Below, piece by piece: positions 1 to 9,013 of a stretch of 64,000 nt of DNA (position 1 is the stretch's first letter; each line of letters opens with the position of its first letter). This stretch comes from DASQZT01 sp963728965 (GTDB lineage Bacteria; Acidobacteriota; Terriglobia; Bryobacterales; Bryobacteraceae). The notes beneath the pieces are model-generated. The model did not search any database and was not told the origin of the DNA. It saw only the letters and a list, made by a program, of their open reading frames with translations. The position numbers and the translations under genes are program-made. Location of the stretch: assembly GCA_963728965.1 (NCBI GenBank), contig CAVSMH010000008.1, forward strand, positions 744,001 to 808,000, in the 5' to 3' direction.

Positions 1-220
1 GCATTTTAATGGGCTTGGTCCACACGCTTTTCAGGCCCGGGTAGTTCATGGTTTCCACGGCTTTGATCGCTTTTTCGATGGCCGCCGGCGACGCATCGGC
101 CTTCCATTGGACGGTGATAATGTGAAGGACGGTCTTGGGTTTCGTGGGTGCGGCCAGCAGAATGCCGGCAGCCAGTATGGCCAGCGCGGCACAAAGAGCG
201 AAAATAGTCTTTCTGGTCAT
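1..220 (-). CDS. Secreted Dabb (stress-responsive A/B barrel) domain protein, 3' end outside window
   Basis: Reading from the ATG at 218-220, the first ~25 residues form a signal peptide (MTRKTIFALCAALAILAAG, then LLAAP). They are followed by VLHIITVQWKADASPAAIEKA and a NYPGLKSVW segment, the pattern of the first strand and helix of the Dabb fold. A strong AAAGGAG Shine-Dalgarno sequence lies 10 bases upstream. Only about 73 codons are inside the window; the stop is beyond position 1. Dabb domains are small dimeric barrels whose substrate is usually unknown, and an exported form is common in Acidobacteriota-like genomes. No function beyond the fold can be assigned. Confidence 0.75.
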   Translation of the reverse strand, partial: MTRKTIFALCAALAILAAGILLAAPTKPKTVLHIITVQWKADASPAAIEKAIKAVETMNYPGLKSVWTKPIKM

Positions 221-294
221 GGCGGTTCGTACTCTCCTTTGGAATTGCCGGAAATCCTATCGTACCGTGGAGGGCCCCGCCGCGGCGGCCCCAG

Positions 295-1449
295 CTACTC
301 CGCGCGAAGGGTGGCGGCCGGCTGAGAGCGCGCTGCCGCCGCCGCCGGGATCAGGCTGGTGAAGATGGCCGCGCACAACACCACGGCCACAGTCATCACC
401 AGCGGCAGCCAGTCGAGCGGCGTCACCCCGTACAGCAGGCTCATCAGGAACCGGCCCGCGGCCGGGGCGAGCAGCACGCCCACGGCGCCGCCGAGCCCCG
501 CCTGAAGCAGACCGCTCTTTAACACCAGCGAAGCGATCCCCAGCCGCGATGCCCCCAGCGCCAGGCGAATGCCGAACTCCTGTTGGCGCTGCTCCACCAC
601 GTACGCCAGCAGGCCGTAAATGCCCACCACCGCCAGCAGCAGGGCCAGCGCGGCGAAGGTCTCCATGAGCCGGTTGGCCATGTTCCGCTCGCCCGGCGCC
701 AGCCGGGCGATGTCATCCATCGTGCGGACCTTCGCCAGCGGCAAGCCGGGATCGATCGAGTGGACCGCGCGCACGGCGGCCGCGGTGAGGAAGAGCGGAT
801 CCCCCTCCGCGCGCAGCACTCCGGTGAGACTTGCCTGGGGCAGTTGGGAGACGGGCCACCAGAAGGCGGGCACCGGTTTCGTTCACGATCACCACTTTGG
901 GAGCCCGGAATCCATCGCGTGCGTCGAAATAGCGCCCGGCGCGCAGGAAGACTCGCAGGGCCTCGAAACACCCTGGCGAGGCCGAATGGAAGCGTGCTTC
1001 GGGCCCGCGCTGCCCTTCCGGTAAGCCGCCTACCACGCCGAACGAGGTGTTTTCGTTGAACCCGGTCCACCGAACATTGCGCACCCGTGCGGCGGCGCGT
1101 CCGGCGGAGGTAGTGCGCGACTGCTGGTTGAGATGCACGACCGGATCGGAAGCGCGCTGCCGCCAGGCGGGCAACAGGGCAGCAGGAGATTTTCCGAGAG
1201 CGTCACCCGAGTCAACCGCCAGATACCCGCGCCCAGGGCGCGGCGCACGGCCATTTCGCGCCGCCGCGCCAGCCCGCGCGCCACGCACAATCCGGCCACG
1301 TTGGCGCAGGCGATGAGCAGCACCAGGCCGCCTGCCGCCACCAGCAGCGCCACGGTTTGGCGCGAACGTCCGACTACTTCGGCGGCAAGCGGGAAGACGC
1401 CAACCACCAGGTTGGCGTCGCTATCGGGGAACCGCGCCGCAGCAGGCAT
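295..1449 (-). pseudogene. Decayed ADOP/MacB-type ABC transporter permease
   Basis: Three pieces of one permease lie in order but in different frames. About 1449-1170 carries the first FtsX membrane part (GLVLLIACANVAGLCVARGL, then RRREMAVRRALGAG). About 1150-880 carries the end of the second MacB periplasmic domain (SPGCFEALRVFLRAGRYFDA, then VVIVNETGARLL). 873-295 carries the C-terminal FtsX domain (MANRLMETFAALALLLAVVG, then LLAYVVEQRQQEFGIRLALG) ending at a normal-looking C-terminus. The family is normally about 800 residues. Here the N-terminal membrane anchor and first periplasmic domain are missing, the segment after LSENLLL is deleted, and at least two frame changes occur. The remnant starts 17 bases after the preceding gene, so a deletion probably joined them. 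It is unlikely to make a working permease. Confidence 0.8.
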
Positions 1450-1465
1450 TGCTCGCGTTCCGCGT

Positions 1466-3136
1466 TTATTTCGCCGGTTCGTCCACCGTCAGCGGACGGT
1501 CGGCCACGATGTTTTTGAGCGTCTGCTGGATACCGCTGGGCCAGCGTATTTCGACCGACGCGATTTTGGATTCCTGGCCCAGTCCGAAGTGGACGCGTTT
1601 GTCGCTGGAGGACATGAAACCGACGCTGATGGCCACATGGTTGTACAGCGTGCGTCCGGACGCGGTGGTGAGTTTGACTCTGGCTCCGATCGCATCACGC
1701 GCGCTCTTATGCCCGACCAGAGTCAACTCCAGCCAGTGATTACCGGAGCCGGCGCTGTTCCTCAGAATGCGCGGCGCATCGTTGAGCGACGTCACCACAA
1801 TGTCCAGGGCGCCATCGTTGTTCAGATCGCAGAATGCCGAGCCGCGCTGGTACCCTTTGTGGAGAAAATCCTTGCCCATCTGATCGGAGACATCCAGGAA
1901 TGTCTTGCCATCGACGTTTTCAAACAGGGTGTCGTGCTGCGGGGACTTGGCATCCACCATGTCCACATCGCCATTCGAGGAGTAGATATCCTTCCAGCCG
2001 TCGTTGTTGTAGTCGATGAAGCCGTTGCTCCAGCCCGAGTACGGCATGCTCAGCTTCTGGATTTTGGAGAGCGAAGAGTAGTAGACGAACAGGTCGCCGC
2101 GATTGCGCAGCAGTTGCCAGATCTGTCCCATCAGGTTGTTGTAAAAGATGTCCACCTTGCCGTCATTGTTGAAATCCCGGGCATCGCAGCCCATGGAAGA
2201 GCCAACGTGCGCGTCTTCGTTGTAGGCCACGCCGAGTTCGAGGCCTTTCTCTTCGAAGGTCCCGTTTTTCTGATTGATGAACAGGTGGTTGGGTTCGGTG
2301 TCGTTGGCGATGAACACGTCCATCCAGCCATCGTCGTTGAAGTCGGCAATGGAAACGCCCATTCCCTTGCCGGGGGCCGCGGCGAATCCGGACTTGTCGG
2401 TCACATCGGCGAATCGGCCCTTGCCGAGATTGCGGTAGAGGCGGTGGGGAACGCTGGGATATCGTCGTGGGTCGCAATAGAAATCGCGGTCGCTCATCAT
2501 GCAGCGGGCGTCGGTCTTGGGGGTCCACAGGGTGTAGTTGGAGACGATCAGGTCGAGCAGGCCGTCGTTGTCGTAGTCGAACCAAGCGGCGGCGATGCTT
2601 AGGGTGTTCGCCGGCTTACCGCCGATGCCGGAGACTGCCGTCACCTCCGTGAACGTGCCGTCCCCGTTATTGTGGTACAGGGCGTTCTTGCCAACGCTGC
2701 AGAGGAAGAGATCCTCGTAGCCGTCGTTATCGTAATCGCCCACCGCCACGCCGAAGTTGAAATCGAGACTGTCGCCGGTCAGTCGGGCGCGCGATGTCAC
2801 GTCCTCAAACGTCCCGTCGGCTTTCTGGCGGAGGAGGCAATTGTAAAAGGAAGCGTCCGACTTCTGCAGTTCGGGCAGGCGGGCGCCGTTGGTGAAGAAG
2901 ACGTCGGTGCGTCCGTCGTTGTCGAAATCGAAGGCCGCCACCCCGCCGCACATCGGCTGGGGGAAGTACTTGCGGCCGCCGGTGAAGCTGTTGCTGGTCC
3001 GGTAGGAGATTTTGGATTGCGGCGAGATGTCCACGAAACCCGGGCGGGCCGGCGGCGTCGCCGACCGGATCGGCGCGAGAGCCATCCACCAGACGGCGCA
3101 GGTCGCCGCGGCCACGAGCGACAGTTCGCGCTTCAC
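1466..3136 (-). CDS. FG-GAP/VCBS repeat protein with ASPIC/UnbV domain (CRTAC1-like)
   Basis: This encodes a 556-residue secreted protein. Residues 1-30 are a signal peptide (SLVAAATCAVWWMALAPI). Residues ~60-440 hold repeated Asp-rich calcium-binding loops of the FG-GAP/VCBS type (FDFDNDGRTDVFFTN, YDNDGYEDLFLC, DFNDDGWMDVFIAND, DFNNDGKVDIFYNN, LNNDGALDIVVTS), which build a beta-propeller. The C-terminal ~75 residues match the ASPIC/UnbV domain (HWLELTLVGHKSARDAIGAR, then VEIRWPSG). Such proteins are extracellular or periplasmic, but their ligand is generally unknown. The start overlaps the stop of the upstream TPR gene by ATGA, so the two are probably translationally coupled and work together. 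Confidence 0.9.
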   Translation of the reverse strand: MKRELSLVAAATCAVWWMALAPIRSATPPARPGFVDISPQSKISYRTSNSFTGGRKYFPQPMCGGVAAFDFDNDGRTDVFFTNGARLPELQKSDASFYNCLLRQKADGTFEDVTSRARLTGDSLDFNFGVAVGDYDNDGYEDLFLCSVGKNALYHNNGDGTFTEVTAVSGIGGKPANTLSIAAAWFDYDNDGLLDLIVSNYTLWTPKTDARCMMSDRDFYCDPRRYPSVPHRLYRNLGKGRFADVTDKSGFAAAPGKGMGVSIADFNDDGWMDVFIANDTEPNHLFINQKNGTFEEKGLELGVAYNEDAHVGSSMGCDARDFNNDGKVDIFYNNLMGQIWQLLRNRGDLFVYYSSLSKIQKLSMPYSGWSNGFIDYNNDGWKDIYSSNGDVDMVDAKSPQHDTLFENVDGKTFLDVSDQMGKDFLHKGYQRGSAFCDLNNDGALDIVVTSLNDAPRILRNSAGSGNHWLELTLVGHKSARDAIGARVKLTTASGRTLYNHVAISVGFMSSSDKRVHFGLGQESKIASVEIRWPSGIQQTLKNIVADRPLTVDEPAK

Positions 3137-4248
3137 CTGGACTTCTCCCGCGCTTGCGCGGCCCGCTTCTCCATGGTGAGTTTCTGCCCGAGCGCCTTCT
3201 CGCGGTCGCCCTCGGCCTTGCGCCGGAGCCGGTAATAAACCGTGGCCAGGGAGATGTGCGCCTCCGCAAATTCGGGCGCCTGGCGGATGATGGACTCCAG
3301 CCCGGCGCGAGCTTCATCGAGCCGCCCCGCGGCGAGATTCACGGCGGCGAGTTGAAATTTCGCGCGCAGGTCGCCGGGCCGAACGCGCAGCGCCCGATCG
3401 AGCAGCTTGCGCGCCCCGTCCAGGTCTTGGTCCAGCTTCAGCAGGGCGCCCAGTTGCAGGTTCGATTCGAAATCGTTCGGGTTTTGTGCGAGCTCCTTCT
3501 GAAAGGCGGCGCGCGCGGCCGCGGTATCGCCAGTCTGGATGTGGGCCCGGCCCAGGTACGAGTACACATCCGGAAGGGCGGGGTTCAATTGCGCGGCTTT
3601 TTCGAAATCGGCAATGGCGGCTTCGTATTCCCGGGCATTCAGGCGGGCGGTGCCGAGCAGAAGGTGGGCTTCCGCCGAATCGCCGCTATGCAGAATGCGA
3701 TCGATCATCTGCTGCCCGCGCTCGACCTGGTTGTCCCGCAGCAGCGCAGTGCCCAGCATGTAGGCGACCGCGAGGTCACCCGGCCGGCGCCGTTCCACGG
3801 GCGTTAGGAGCTCGATCACCTTGCGGTCCTCGCCCTGCCGCAGCCAGCAATCGCCGAGCAGCAGGATCACCTGGGCATCGTCCGGACGGGCCGCGTGCAA
3901 AGCGGCGAGTTCGGATGCGGCTTCCGCAATCTCACCCAGTTTGTATCGTGCCAGCGCCACGTTCAACCGGATTCGCGGGTCGCCGGGGCGGAGCTTGAGC
4001 GCCAGCCGGTATTCTGCGATCGCATCGGCGTACCGTCCGGTACCGGCCAGGGCCGCGCCGAGGTTGGAGCGGGCATCCACCGCATCGGGCCGCAGTTTGA
4101 GGTACGCGCGATACTGCGGGATGGCGGCTTCGAGATTTCCCGCCTGGTGAAGCGTGATGGCCTGTTGCAGCACTTGCTCGGGCTGCTGCTCGGCGCCGGC
4201 CGCACCCCACAGAACCAGCAGGGCCACGGTTGTACGAAGGCATGCCAT
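3133..4248 (-). CDS. Secreted tetratricopeptide-repeat protein
   Basis: This encodes about 371 residues beginning MACLRTTVALLVLWGAAGAE, a clear signal peptide; that is why this start is preferred to one 13 codons upstream (4287). The rest is a series of about nine TPR units with the usual A/G/Y/A/P pattern (AIPQYRAYLKLRPDAVDARS, AIAEYRLALKLRPGDPRIRL, AIADFEKAAQLNPALPDVYS). The protein is likely a periplasmic scaffold. It overlaps the next gene, an FG-GAP/ASPIC protein, by four bases; TPR plus CRTAC1-like pairs recur in this bacterial group. The partner or cargo cannot be read from sequence. Confidence 0.88.
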   Translation of the reverse strand: MACLRTTVALLVLWGAAGAEQQPEQVLQQAITLHQAGNLEAAIPQYRAYLKLRPDAVDARSNLGAALAGTGRYADAIAEYRLALKLRPGDPRIRLNVALARYKLGEIAEAASELAALHAARPDDAQVILLLGDCWLRQGEDRKVIELLTPVERRRPGDLAVAYMLGTALLRDNQVERGQQMIDRILHSGDSAEAHLLLGTARLNAREYEAAIADFEKAAQLNPALPDVYSYLGRAHIQTGDTAAARAAFQKELAQNPNDFESNLQLGALLKLDQDLDGARKLLDRALRVRPGDLRAKFQLAAVNLAAGRLDEARAGLESIIRQAPEFAEAHISLATVYYRLRRKAEGDREKALGQKLTMEKRAAQAREKSR

Positions 4249-4396
4249 CGGTCTCAGACTCAGGATAGAACAACGCGCGACCGCCATGCCTTAACTCTGC
4301 GTTGGGGCCGCCCTTAACCAAAGTCAATGCAGACATTTCCTCGATTTTGCGTAGCATCGTGGATGGGCCAGCCCGCCCTCCGAATCGAGACCGCAC

Positions 4397-4621
4397 ATGC
4401 TCCTTACCGCGCTGGTACAAGCCGCAAGACTCCCCGCCGAAATCCACGACCCGGCCATCCGGGCCCGGCTGGAAGCGTCACCCGCCGGCTCGCCGGCCAG
4501 CGGAGAAGCGCAGACAGGCCCCCGGCCGGGCCTGACAGGAACGCAGATTGCCGTCGCGGCCGGATTCGGGATCTTCGTCTTCGCGGGTATCTTTCTGGTG
4601 CTGCTGACGCTCGCCAGGTAG
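4397..4621 (+). CDS. Small hypothetical protein with one C-terminal membrane helix
   Basis: This 74-codon frame begins MLLTALVQAARLPAEIHDPA. It has a Pro/Gly-rich middle (about residues 25-47) and ends in a convincing single membrane helix (GTQIAVAAGFGIFVFAGIFL, then VLLTLAR). It sits between two minus-strand genes with no clear ribosome site beyond a weak GAGA. The hydrophobic end and Arg-terminated tail resemble small tail-anchored membrane proteins. No family is recognised, and it could still be a chance frame. Confidence 0.4.
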   Translation: MLLTALVQAARLPAEIHDPAIRARLEASPAGSPASGEAQTGPRPGLTGTQIAVAAGFGIFVFAGIFLVLLTLAR

Positions 4622-4670
4622 CTGCCCGTACGCGAAAACACGCAGTGCGACCTCTCTGAGCCCTGGCCGC

Positions 4671-5330
4671 TCAAGTGATGGAGCGCAATTCGCGCAGGGC
4701 GTCGGCAGCGATCCAGCGGGCGGAAGGGGAGTCCATTTGGCGTATCTCTTCTGCCAGGGCGATCGCCTGCACGCGCAGCTGCCGGTTCCGTTTTCCGATC
4801 TGTCGCACGGCCCAGTTCACCGCTTTGCGCACGAAGTTGCGGTTGTCGGTGGCGGCTTCGAGGATCAGCGGGAAGAAAGCTTCGAACTGGGCGTCGCTCG
4901 CATCTTTGGCTTTCACCGCCAGTCCCGCCATCAGCGAGAAGCCGGCCCGCCGCACGAATTCGCCCTTGGCGGCGGCCCATCGCGCCGCCTGATCGAAGGC
5001 CAGCGGGGTGTAGCGGAACAGGTTGTGACAGGCAGCGTCGCAGGTGTCCCAGGAATCCAGATCGCGCGCCCAGCGGTTCATCTGGCCGCGGGTCACGCGC
5101 GCCGGATCGTCCACCAGAGTCGCCAGGATACGTGCCTCGTGAATGCCGGTCGACCATAGTTGCCGCGCCAGCTCGTGGTCGCGACGATGCCGGCGTGCCA
5201 TCGTTCGCAGCACCGGCATCGTCACGCCGAGCGTGTTCCGCGGGTTGATGCCGAAGCGCGCCATGCCTGCGACATTCGCCGGATTGGCCTGCGCCTCGAG
5301 TTCCGCTATCAGCTTGTCAATACTCGACAC
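4671..5330 (-). CDS. AlkD-like DNA alkylation repair protein (HEAT-like DNA glycosylase)
   Basis: This encodes 219 residues of the AlkC/AlkD fold, built of HEAT-like helical pairs. The family removes N3- and N7-alkylated purines without base flipping. The key signature is visible: LDSWDTCDAAC supplies the Trp and the Asp four residues later that correspond to the catalytic pair of AlkD, and FVRKAVNWAVRQIGK supplies the second conserved Trp. Length is normal for the family. The GTG start (5328-5330) lies inside the last codons of truA, so the gene is the third member of the pyrE-truA-alkD operon, with a 14-base overlap suggesting translational coupling. Confidence 0.88.
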   Translation of the reverse strand: MSSIDKLIAELEAQANPANVAGMARFGINPRNTLGVTMPVLRTMARRHRRDHELARQLWSTGIHEARILATLVDDPARVTRGQMNRWARDLDSWDTCDAACHNLFRYTPLAFDQAARWAAAKGEFVRRAGFSLMAGLAVKAKDASDAQFEAFFPLILEAATDNRNFVRKAVNWAVRQIGKRNRQLRVQAIALAEEIRQMDSPSARWIAADALRELRSIT

Positions 5331-6042
5331 GGAGCAGGAATAGTCCTTTCGCGGGCGCGGTGGGGCCCGAATTCGCGGGCAGCGCCGCCAGGTCGCCGAG
5401 GTTCCCCTTGCCGGCCTCGATCAACGTGCCGACGATTTTGCGAACCATATGTTTGAGGAAGCCGCTGCCGCGGATACGGTAGACGAGTTTCCGTTCGCCC
5501 GCCCGTTCCAGTGCGGACTCGAACACCGTGCGGACTTTGGACTGACCCTCGGCGTCGCGCTCGTCGGCCGCGGCGAAGGCCGTGAAATCGTGCTCGCCGG
5601 TGAAGGCCTGCGCCAGTTGCGCCATGCGTGCTTCATCGAGCGGATACGGGTAGTGATGCACGTAGGGCCACTCGAAAGGGCTACAGACTTCGCCGCGCAC
5701 GATGCGGTATTCGTAGGTCTTGGCCTTGGCATCAAACCGCGGATGGAAGTCGGGGTGTGTCTCCACGACTTCCGTTACGCGGATGGCGGCGGGCAACAGC
5801 CGGTTCACCGCGCGGCGAAGGTTGTCCACCGGAATCGGGTTGGCGATGCTGAAGGCTGCCACTTGCTCCACGGCATGCACGCCCGCATCGGTGCGCCCCG
5901 ACCCGGCAATGTGGACCGGCGTTCCCTCGATCCCGGAGACGATCTGTTCGAGCACGCCCTGGACGGTGGGCAGCCCCGGCTGTACCTGCCAACCGTGGAA
6001 CGCGGTGCCGTCGTAGGCGATGTGGATCCGAATGCGGCGCAT
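5317..6042 (-). CDS. truA: tRNA pseudouridine(38-40) synthase TruA
   Basis: This encodes 241 residues beginning MRRIRIHIAYDGTAFHGWQV. The catalytic aspartate sits in the family motif GSGRTDAGVHA (about residue 52). Other hallmarks are FDAKAKTYEYRI, EHDFTAFAA and GSGFLKHMVRKIVGTLIEAG near the C-terminus. TruA isomerises uridines 38-40 in the anticodon arm of many tRNAs. The ATG shares one base with the pyrE stop (TGATG), which fixes the start. The reading frame remains open upstream through pyrE, but that part is an out-of-frame shadow. Confidence 0.96.
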   Translation of the reverse strand: MRRIRIHIAYDGTAFHGWQVQPGLPTVQGVLEQIVSGIEGTPVHIAGSGRTDAGVHAVEQVAAFSIANPIPVDNLRRAVNRLLPAAIRVTEVVETHPDFHPRFDAKAKTYEYRIVRGEVCSPFEWPYVHHYPYPLDEARMAQLAQAFTGEHDFTAFAAADERDAEGQSKVRTVFESALERAGERKLVYRIRGSGFLKHMVRKIVGTLIEAGKGNLGDLAALPANSGPTAPAKGLFLLRVEY

Positions 6043-6635
6043 CAGGTCGGGCGGGAACCGGGCTTCACGACGGGGATCCCCAGCTTGCACAGGGGGCACT
6101 CTTCGGGATAGTGGGCCGCCACCTGGAGCGTGGCCAGTGCCACCCGGGGCACGCCCACATCGGCATGGCCGCCCGAACGATCGATGATGGAACCTGCCGC
6201 CACAACCGACGCTCCGGCTTCGCGCAGGGTATCGACCACGTCGCGAGTGCTGCCGCCGGTGGTGACCACGTCTTCGACGACGACTGCGCGGTCGCCCGCG
6301 CCGGAGGTGAAGCCACGCCGCAGCACCATGGCGCGGGTCGCGGGATCGCGCTCCGTGAACAGAAAACGCGTCCCCAGCGCGCGCGCCACTTCGTGCCCGA
6401 TGATGAGTCCGCCCAGGGCCGGCGATACCACCACGGTGATGGGCTGCGAAATCTGCCGCCGCAGTTCTTCCGCCAGCATGTGGCCGAGTTTCTCCGCCGC
6501 GGCCGGATGCTGCAACACCAGCGCGCATTGCAGGTACTCGGCGCTGTGCAGGCCCGAAGTCAGCCGGAAATGTCCTTGGAGGTACGCGCCCGTGGACTGG
6601 AAGAGCTCCATCACGGACTCAGCTTGCGAGGTCAC
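6042..6635 (-). CDS. pyrE: Orotate phosphoribosyltransferase
   Basis: This encodes 197 residues. It catalyses orotate + PRPP to OMP in pyrimidine synthesis, in the cytoplasm. The PRPP-binding loop is explicit (AVVVEDVVTTGGSTRDVVDT), and the N-terminus has GAYLQGHFRLTSGLHSAEYL as in OPRTs. A short Cys pair (EECPLC) near the C-terminus is typical of the longer subfamily. Two starts are possible: GTG at 6635 or the ATG eight codons later (6611). A -10-like TATAGT lies at 6644-6649, only eight bases before the GTG, so the ATG gives a more normal leader. It is the first gene of an overlapping operon with truA and alkD. Confidence 0.94.
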   Translation of the reverse strand: MTSQAESVMELFQSTGAYLQGHFRLTSGLHSAEYLQCALVLQHPAAAEKLGHMLAEELRRQISQPITVVVSPALGGLIIGHEVARALGTRFLFTERDPATRAMVLRRGFTSGAGDRAVVVEDVVTTGGSTRDVVDTLREAGASVVAAGSIIDRSGGHADVGVPRVALATLQVAAHYPEECPLCKLGIPVVKPGSRPT

Positions 6636-6694
6636 AAACGCCTACTATAACATTGAGTTTACAAGCAAACGACGATTTCTCTCCGAGGTAATCC

Positions 6695-8638
6695 ATGAGC
6701 CGAATCCGTTCTTTCATCGCGATCCTGTGTACGCTGTTGCTGGTGGTTCCGGTGGTCGGTTTCGCCGCCGACAAGCCGGCCGCGGTGGACAACACCACAC
6801 CCCAACCCCCCAGCCAGTCGAGCAACCTGCTGGGTAAGATCACCAGTCCCTACCGCGCCAAAACCCTGCCGCCGCCTTCGCTGGCGAATTCCGGGCGGCT
6901 GGACGCGCTCCTGCGCGGCGGGAACCTGTACCTGTCGATGCAGGACGCCATCGCCCTGACGCTGGAAAACAACCTGGATATCGCCATCCAGCGGTACGGC
7001 CCCGAGTTGGCGGAAGCGGCCGTGCTTTCGGCGTCGGCGGGCGGTTTCGCCCGCGGTGTCTCGACCAGCGTCACCGCCGGCCCCAGCAGCGCCACGGTCA
7101 GCAGTTCCGGCACCACGGCGGGCAGCAACCAGAACGCCGTATCGCAGGCCAGCGCTGGTACGGCCTCGGCCGTGGGCGCGGGTGTACTGCAGTCCTCCGG
7201 GCCCTCTATTCCCAGCCTCGACCCGGCGGTAATCAGCACCCTCAACTGGGCCCATGTGACCTCGCCGCAGAGCAGCGCGTTCCTCACCGGCACCAACTTC
7301 CTGATCACCCAGCAGGATATTGCCAACGTGGGAATCCAGAAGGGATTCCTCACCGGGACCATCGTGAGCATGGGGCTGAATAACACCTCCACGTCGAGCA
7401 ACAACCTGCGCAACGATTTCAACCCGTCCACCAATGCCTCGCTGGGCCTCAATTTTACGCAACACCTGTTACAGGGATTCGGGCCGGCAGTGAACTCACG
7501 CCAGATCCGCATCGCCCGCAACAACCGCGAGGTCGCGGACCTCACCTTCAAACTCCAGGTGCAGACCACCATCGCCAGCATCATGCGTCTCTATTGGGAC
7601 CTGGTGGCGTTCAACGAAAACGTGCGCGTGGCTCGCGAGGCCGTGGCCTCGGCCACCCGTCTGTGGGAGGACAACAAGCGGCAGGTGGAGGTCGGAACCC
7701 TGGCGCCCATCGAGGTGACCCGCGCCGAAGCGCAGATCGCCGCGGGCGAGCAGCAACTTACCATTGCCCAGACCAACGTGCTGCAACAAGAGACCATCAT
7801 CAAGACGGCGCTGAGCCGCACCGGCGTGATGAGCCCGTCGATTGCCAGCGCCCATATTATTCCTACCGACCAGATCAACATCCCCGACGTGGAGCCGATC
7901 GCGCCCATTCAGGACCTGACTGCCATGGCGCTCTCCTCGCGGCCGGAACTGGCGCAGAGCCGCATCCAGCTTCGCAACCAGGAACTGACGATCCGCGGCT
8001 CCCGCAACGCGCTGCTGCCCACCTTGGACGTGGTAGCTTCTCTTCAGAACAACGCCCTCGCGGGTCAGCCCAGCGACTTGCCTCCATCGCCCGGTACCGT
8101 CCGCAGCAACAATCCATTCTTCATAGGCGGGTACGGCACGGCACTGACGCAAATCTTCAGTCGTAATTTTCCTAACTATTCGGTGGGGCTTAGCCTCAAC
8201 ATTCCCATCCGCAACCGCAGCGCCCAGGCACAGGTGATCAATGACGAGCTTACCTATCGCCAGCAGCAGCTCGGCTTGCAGCGCCTGGACAACAATGTGC
8301 GCGTAGACGTACAGAACGCCATCATCGGACTGACGCAGGCCCGTGCGCAATACCAGGCGGCGATCAAGGCGCGCGCGTTGCAGGCGCAGACGCTCGACGC
8401 CGAACAGAAGAAGCTGGCCTTGGGCGCATCCACCATTTACAACGTCATCCAGGACCAGCAGGCGCTCACCCTGGCGGAATCCAACGAGGTATCGGCGCGC
8501 GCCGCGTACGCCAAGGCGAAGGTCGAACTGGACCGCGCCACCGGGCAACTGCTCACCCACAACAACATCTCTCTCGACGAAGCGTTCCAGGGAGTGGTGT
8601 CTCGGCCGCCCAGCCCGCTGCCTCCGCCGCAACCGTAG
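6695..8638 (+). CDS. TolC-family outer membrane efflux channel
   Basis: This encodes 647 residues starting with a signal peptide (IRSFIAILCTLLLVVPVVGF). The two outer-membrane-efflux repeats follow. The first starts near residue 75 (LSMQDAIALTLENNLDIAIQ), with a long Ser/Thr/Ala-rich insertion at about 105-180 that is larger than in ordinary TolC. The second includes DLTAMALSSRPELAQSRIQL and the helical end LGASTIYNVIQDQQALTLAE. It should form the trimeric export channel for an inner-membrane pump. No pump or adaptor is adjacent; the HlyD-type adaptor at 36.7 kb is a possible partner but this is inference. The start has a GAGG site six bases upstream. Confidence 0.9.
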   Translation: MSRIRSFIAILCTLLLVVPVVGFAADKPAAVDNTTPQPPSQSSNLLGKITSPYRAKTLPPPSLANSGRLDALLRGGNLYLSMQDAIALTLENNLDIAIQRYGPELAEAAVLSASAGGFARGVSTSVTAGPSSATVSSSGTTAGSNQNAVSQASAGTASAVGAGVLQSSGPSIPSLDPAVISTLNWAHVTSPQSSAFLTGTNFLITQQDIANVGIQKGFLTGTIVSMGLNNTSTSSNNLRNDFNPSTNASLGLNFTQHLLQGFGPAVNSRQIRIARNNREVADLTFKLQVQTTIASIMRLYWDLVAFNENVRVAREAVASATRLWEDNKRQVEVGTLAPIEVTRAEAQIAAGEQQLTIAQTNVLQQETIIKTALSRTGVMSPSIASAHIIPTDQINIPDVEPIAPIQDLTAMALSSRPELAQSRIQLRNQELTIRGSRNALLPTLDVVASLQNNALAGQPSDLPPSPGTVRSNNPFFIGGYGTALTQIFSRNFPNYSVGLSLNIPIRNRSAQAQVINDELTYRQQQLGLQRLDNNVRVDVQNAIIGLTQARAQYQAAIKARALQAQTLDAEQKKLALGASTIYNVIQDQQALTLAESNEVSARAAYAKAKVELDRATGQLLTHNNISLDEAFQGVVSRPPSPLPPPQP

Positions 8639-8644
8639 GCCCCC

Positions 8645-8679
8645 TGCCGCGGGGCGCGCCGAGAGTCCGCCCCGCAGCA
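8645..8679 (+). terminator. GC-rich hairpin after the TolC-family gene
   Basis: Seven bases after the stop, TGCCGCGGGGCG (8645-8656) pairs with CGCCCCGCAGCA (8668-8679) with one mismatch over twelve bases and an 11-base loop. There is no long T tract, so it may act as a weak or factor-assisted terminator. Confidence 0.5.
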
Positions 8680-9013
8680 AGAATTACCCGGCGTAACCCG
8701 GATCACGTATCGTTTTGATACACGAAGTAGACACACCATTGCCAATTTTGCGGACAATGGAACACACTCACTCGCCGGAAACGCCAGCATTTCGGGGATT
8801 TTTGTTTGGCGCGAAGATTGCTCTATGAAGGCCGTGACTAAGATTTCACAGGCCCAAGGAGAGGCGATTGATCCGCTGCCTCAACTCCCACCTAACCAGT
8901 CACCTCGCATAAAACCCACCAATTAGTCCCCTACACCCCGCACAACCGTCTCTTCCTGGGCCTGTGGCAACCCCTAACTGGCGGTGTTGCCGGCACGCTA
9001 CGGCTTCGCTACC
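8680..9013. other. Intergenic stretch, no gene seen
   Basis: This lies between the TolC-family gene and the dehydrogenase, whose 3' ends converge. It is AT-richer than the surroundings. A small hairpin GTATC-GTTTT-GATAC (about 8706-8720) and a 33-codon frame from 8825 are present, but neither looks functional. Nothing else is recognisable. Confidence 0.5.

Noticed and set aside
1133..2602. Long plus-strand open frame (489 codons) opposite the FG-GAP gene
   Set aside because: It mirrors the repetitive Asp/Asn-Gly codons of the minus-strand propeller, has no family match, and the minus-strand protein is clearly real.
6043..6528. Upstream extension of the truA frame
   Set aside because: The truA start is fixed by the TGATG overlap with pyrE; the rest is a shadow of pyrE.
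8825..8926. 33-codon frame ATGAAGGCC... in the gap after the TolC gene
   Set aside because: No ribosome site, low-complexity Pro-rich sequence and no neighbour suggesting a role.
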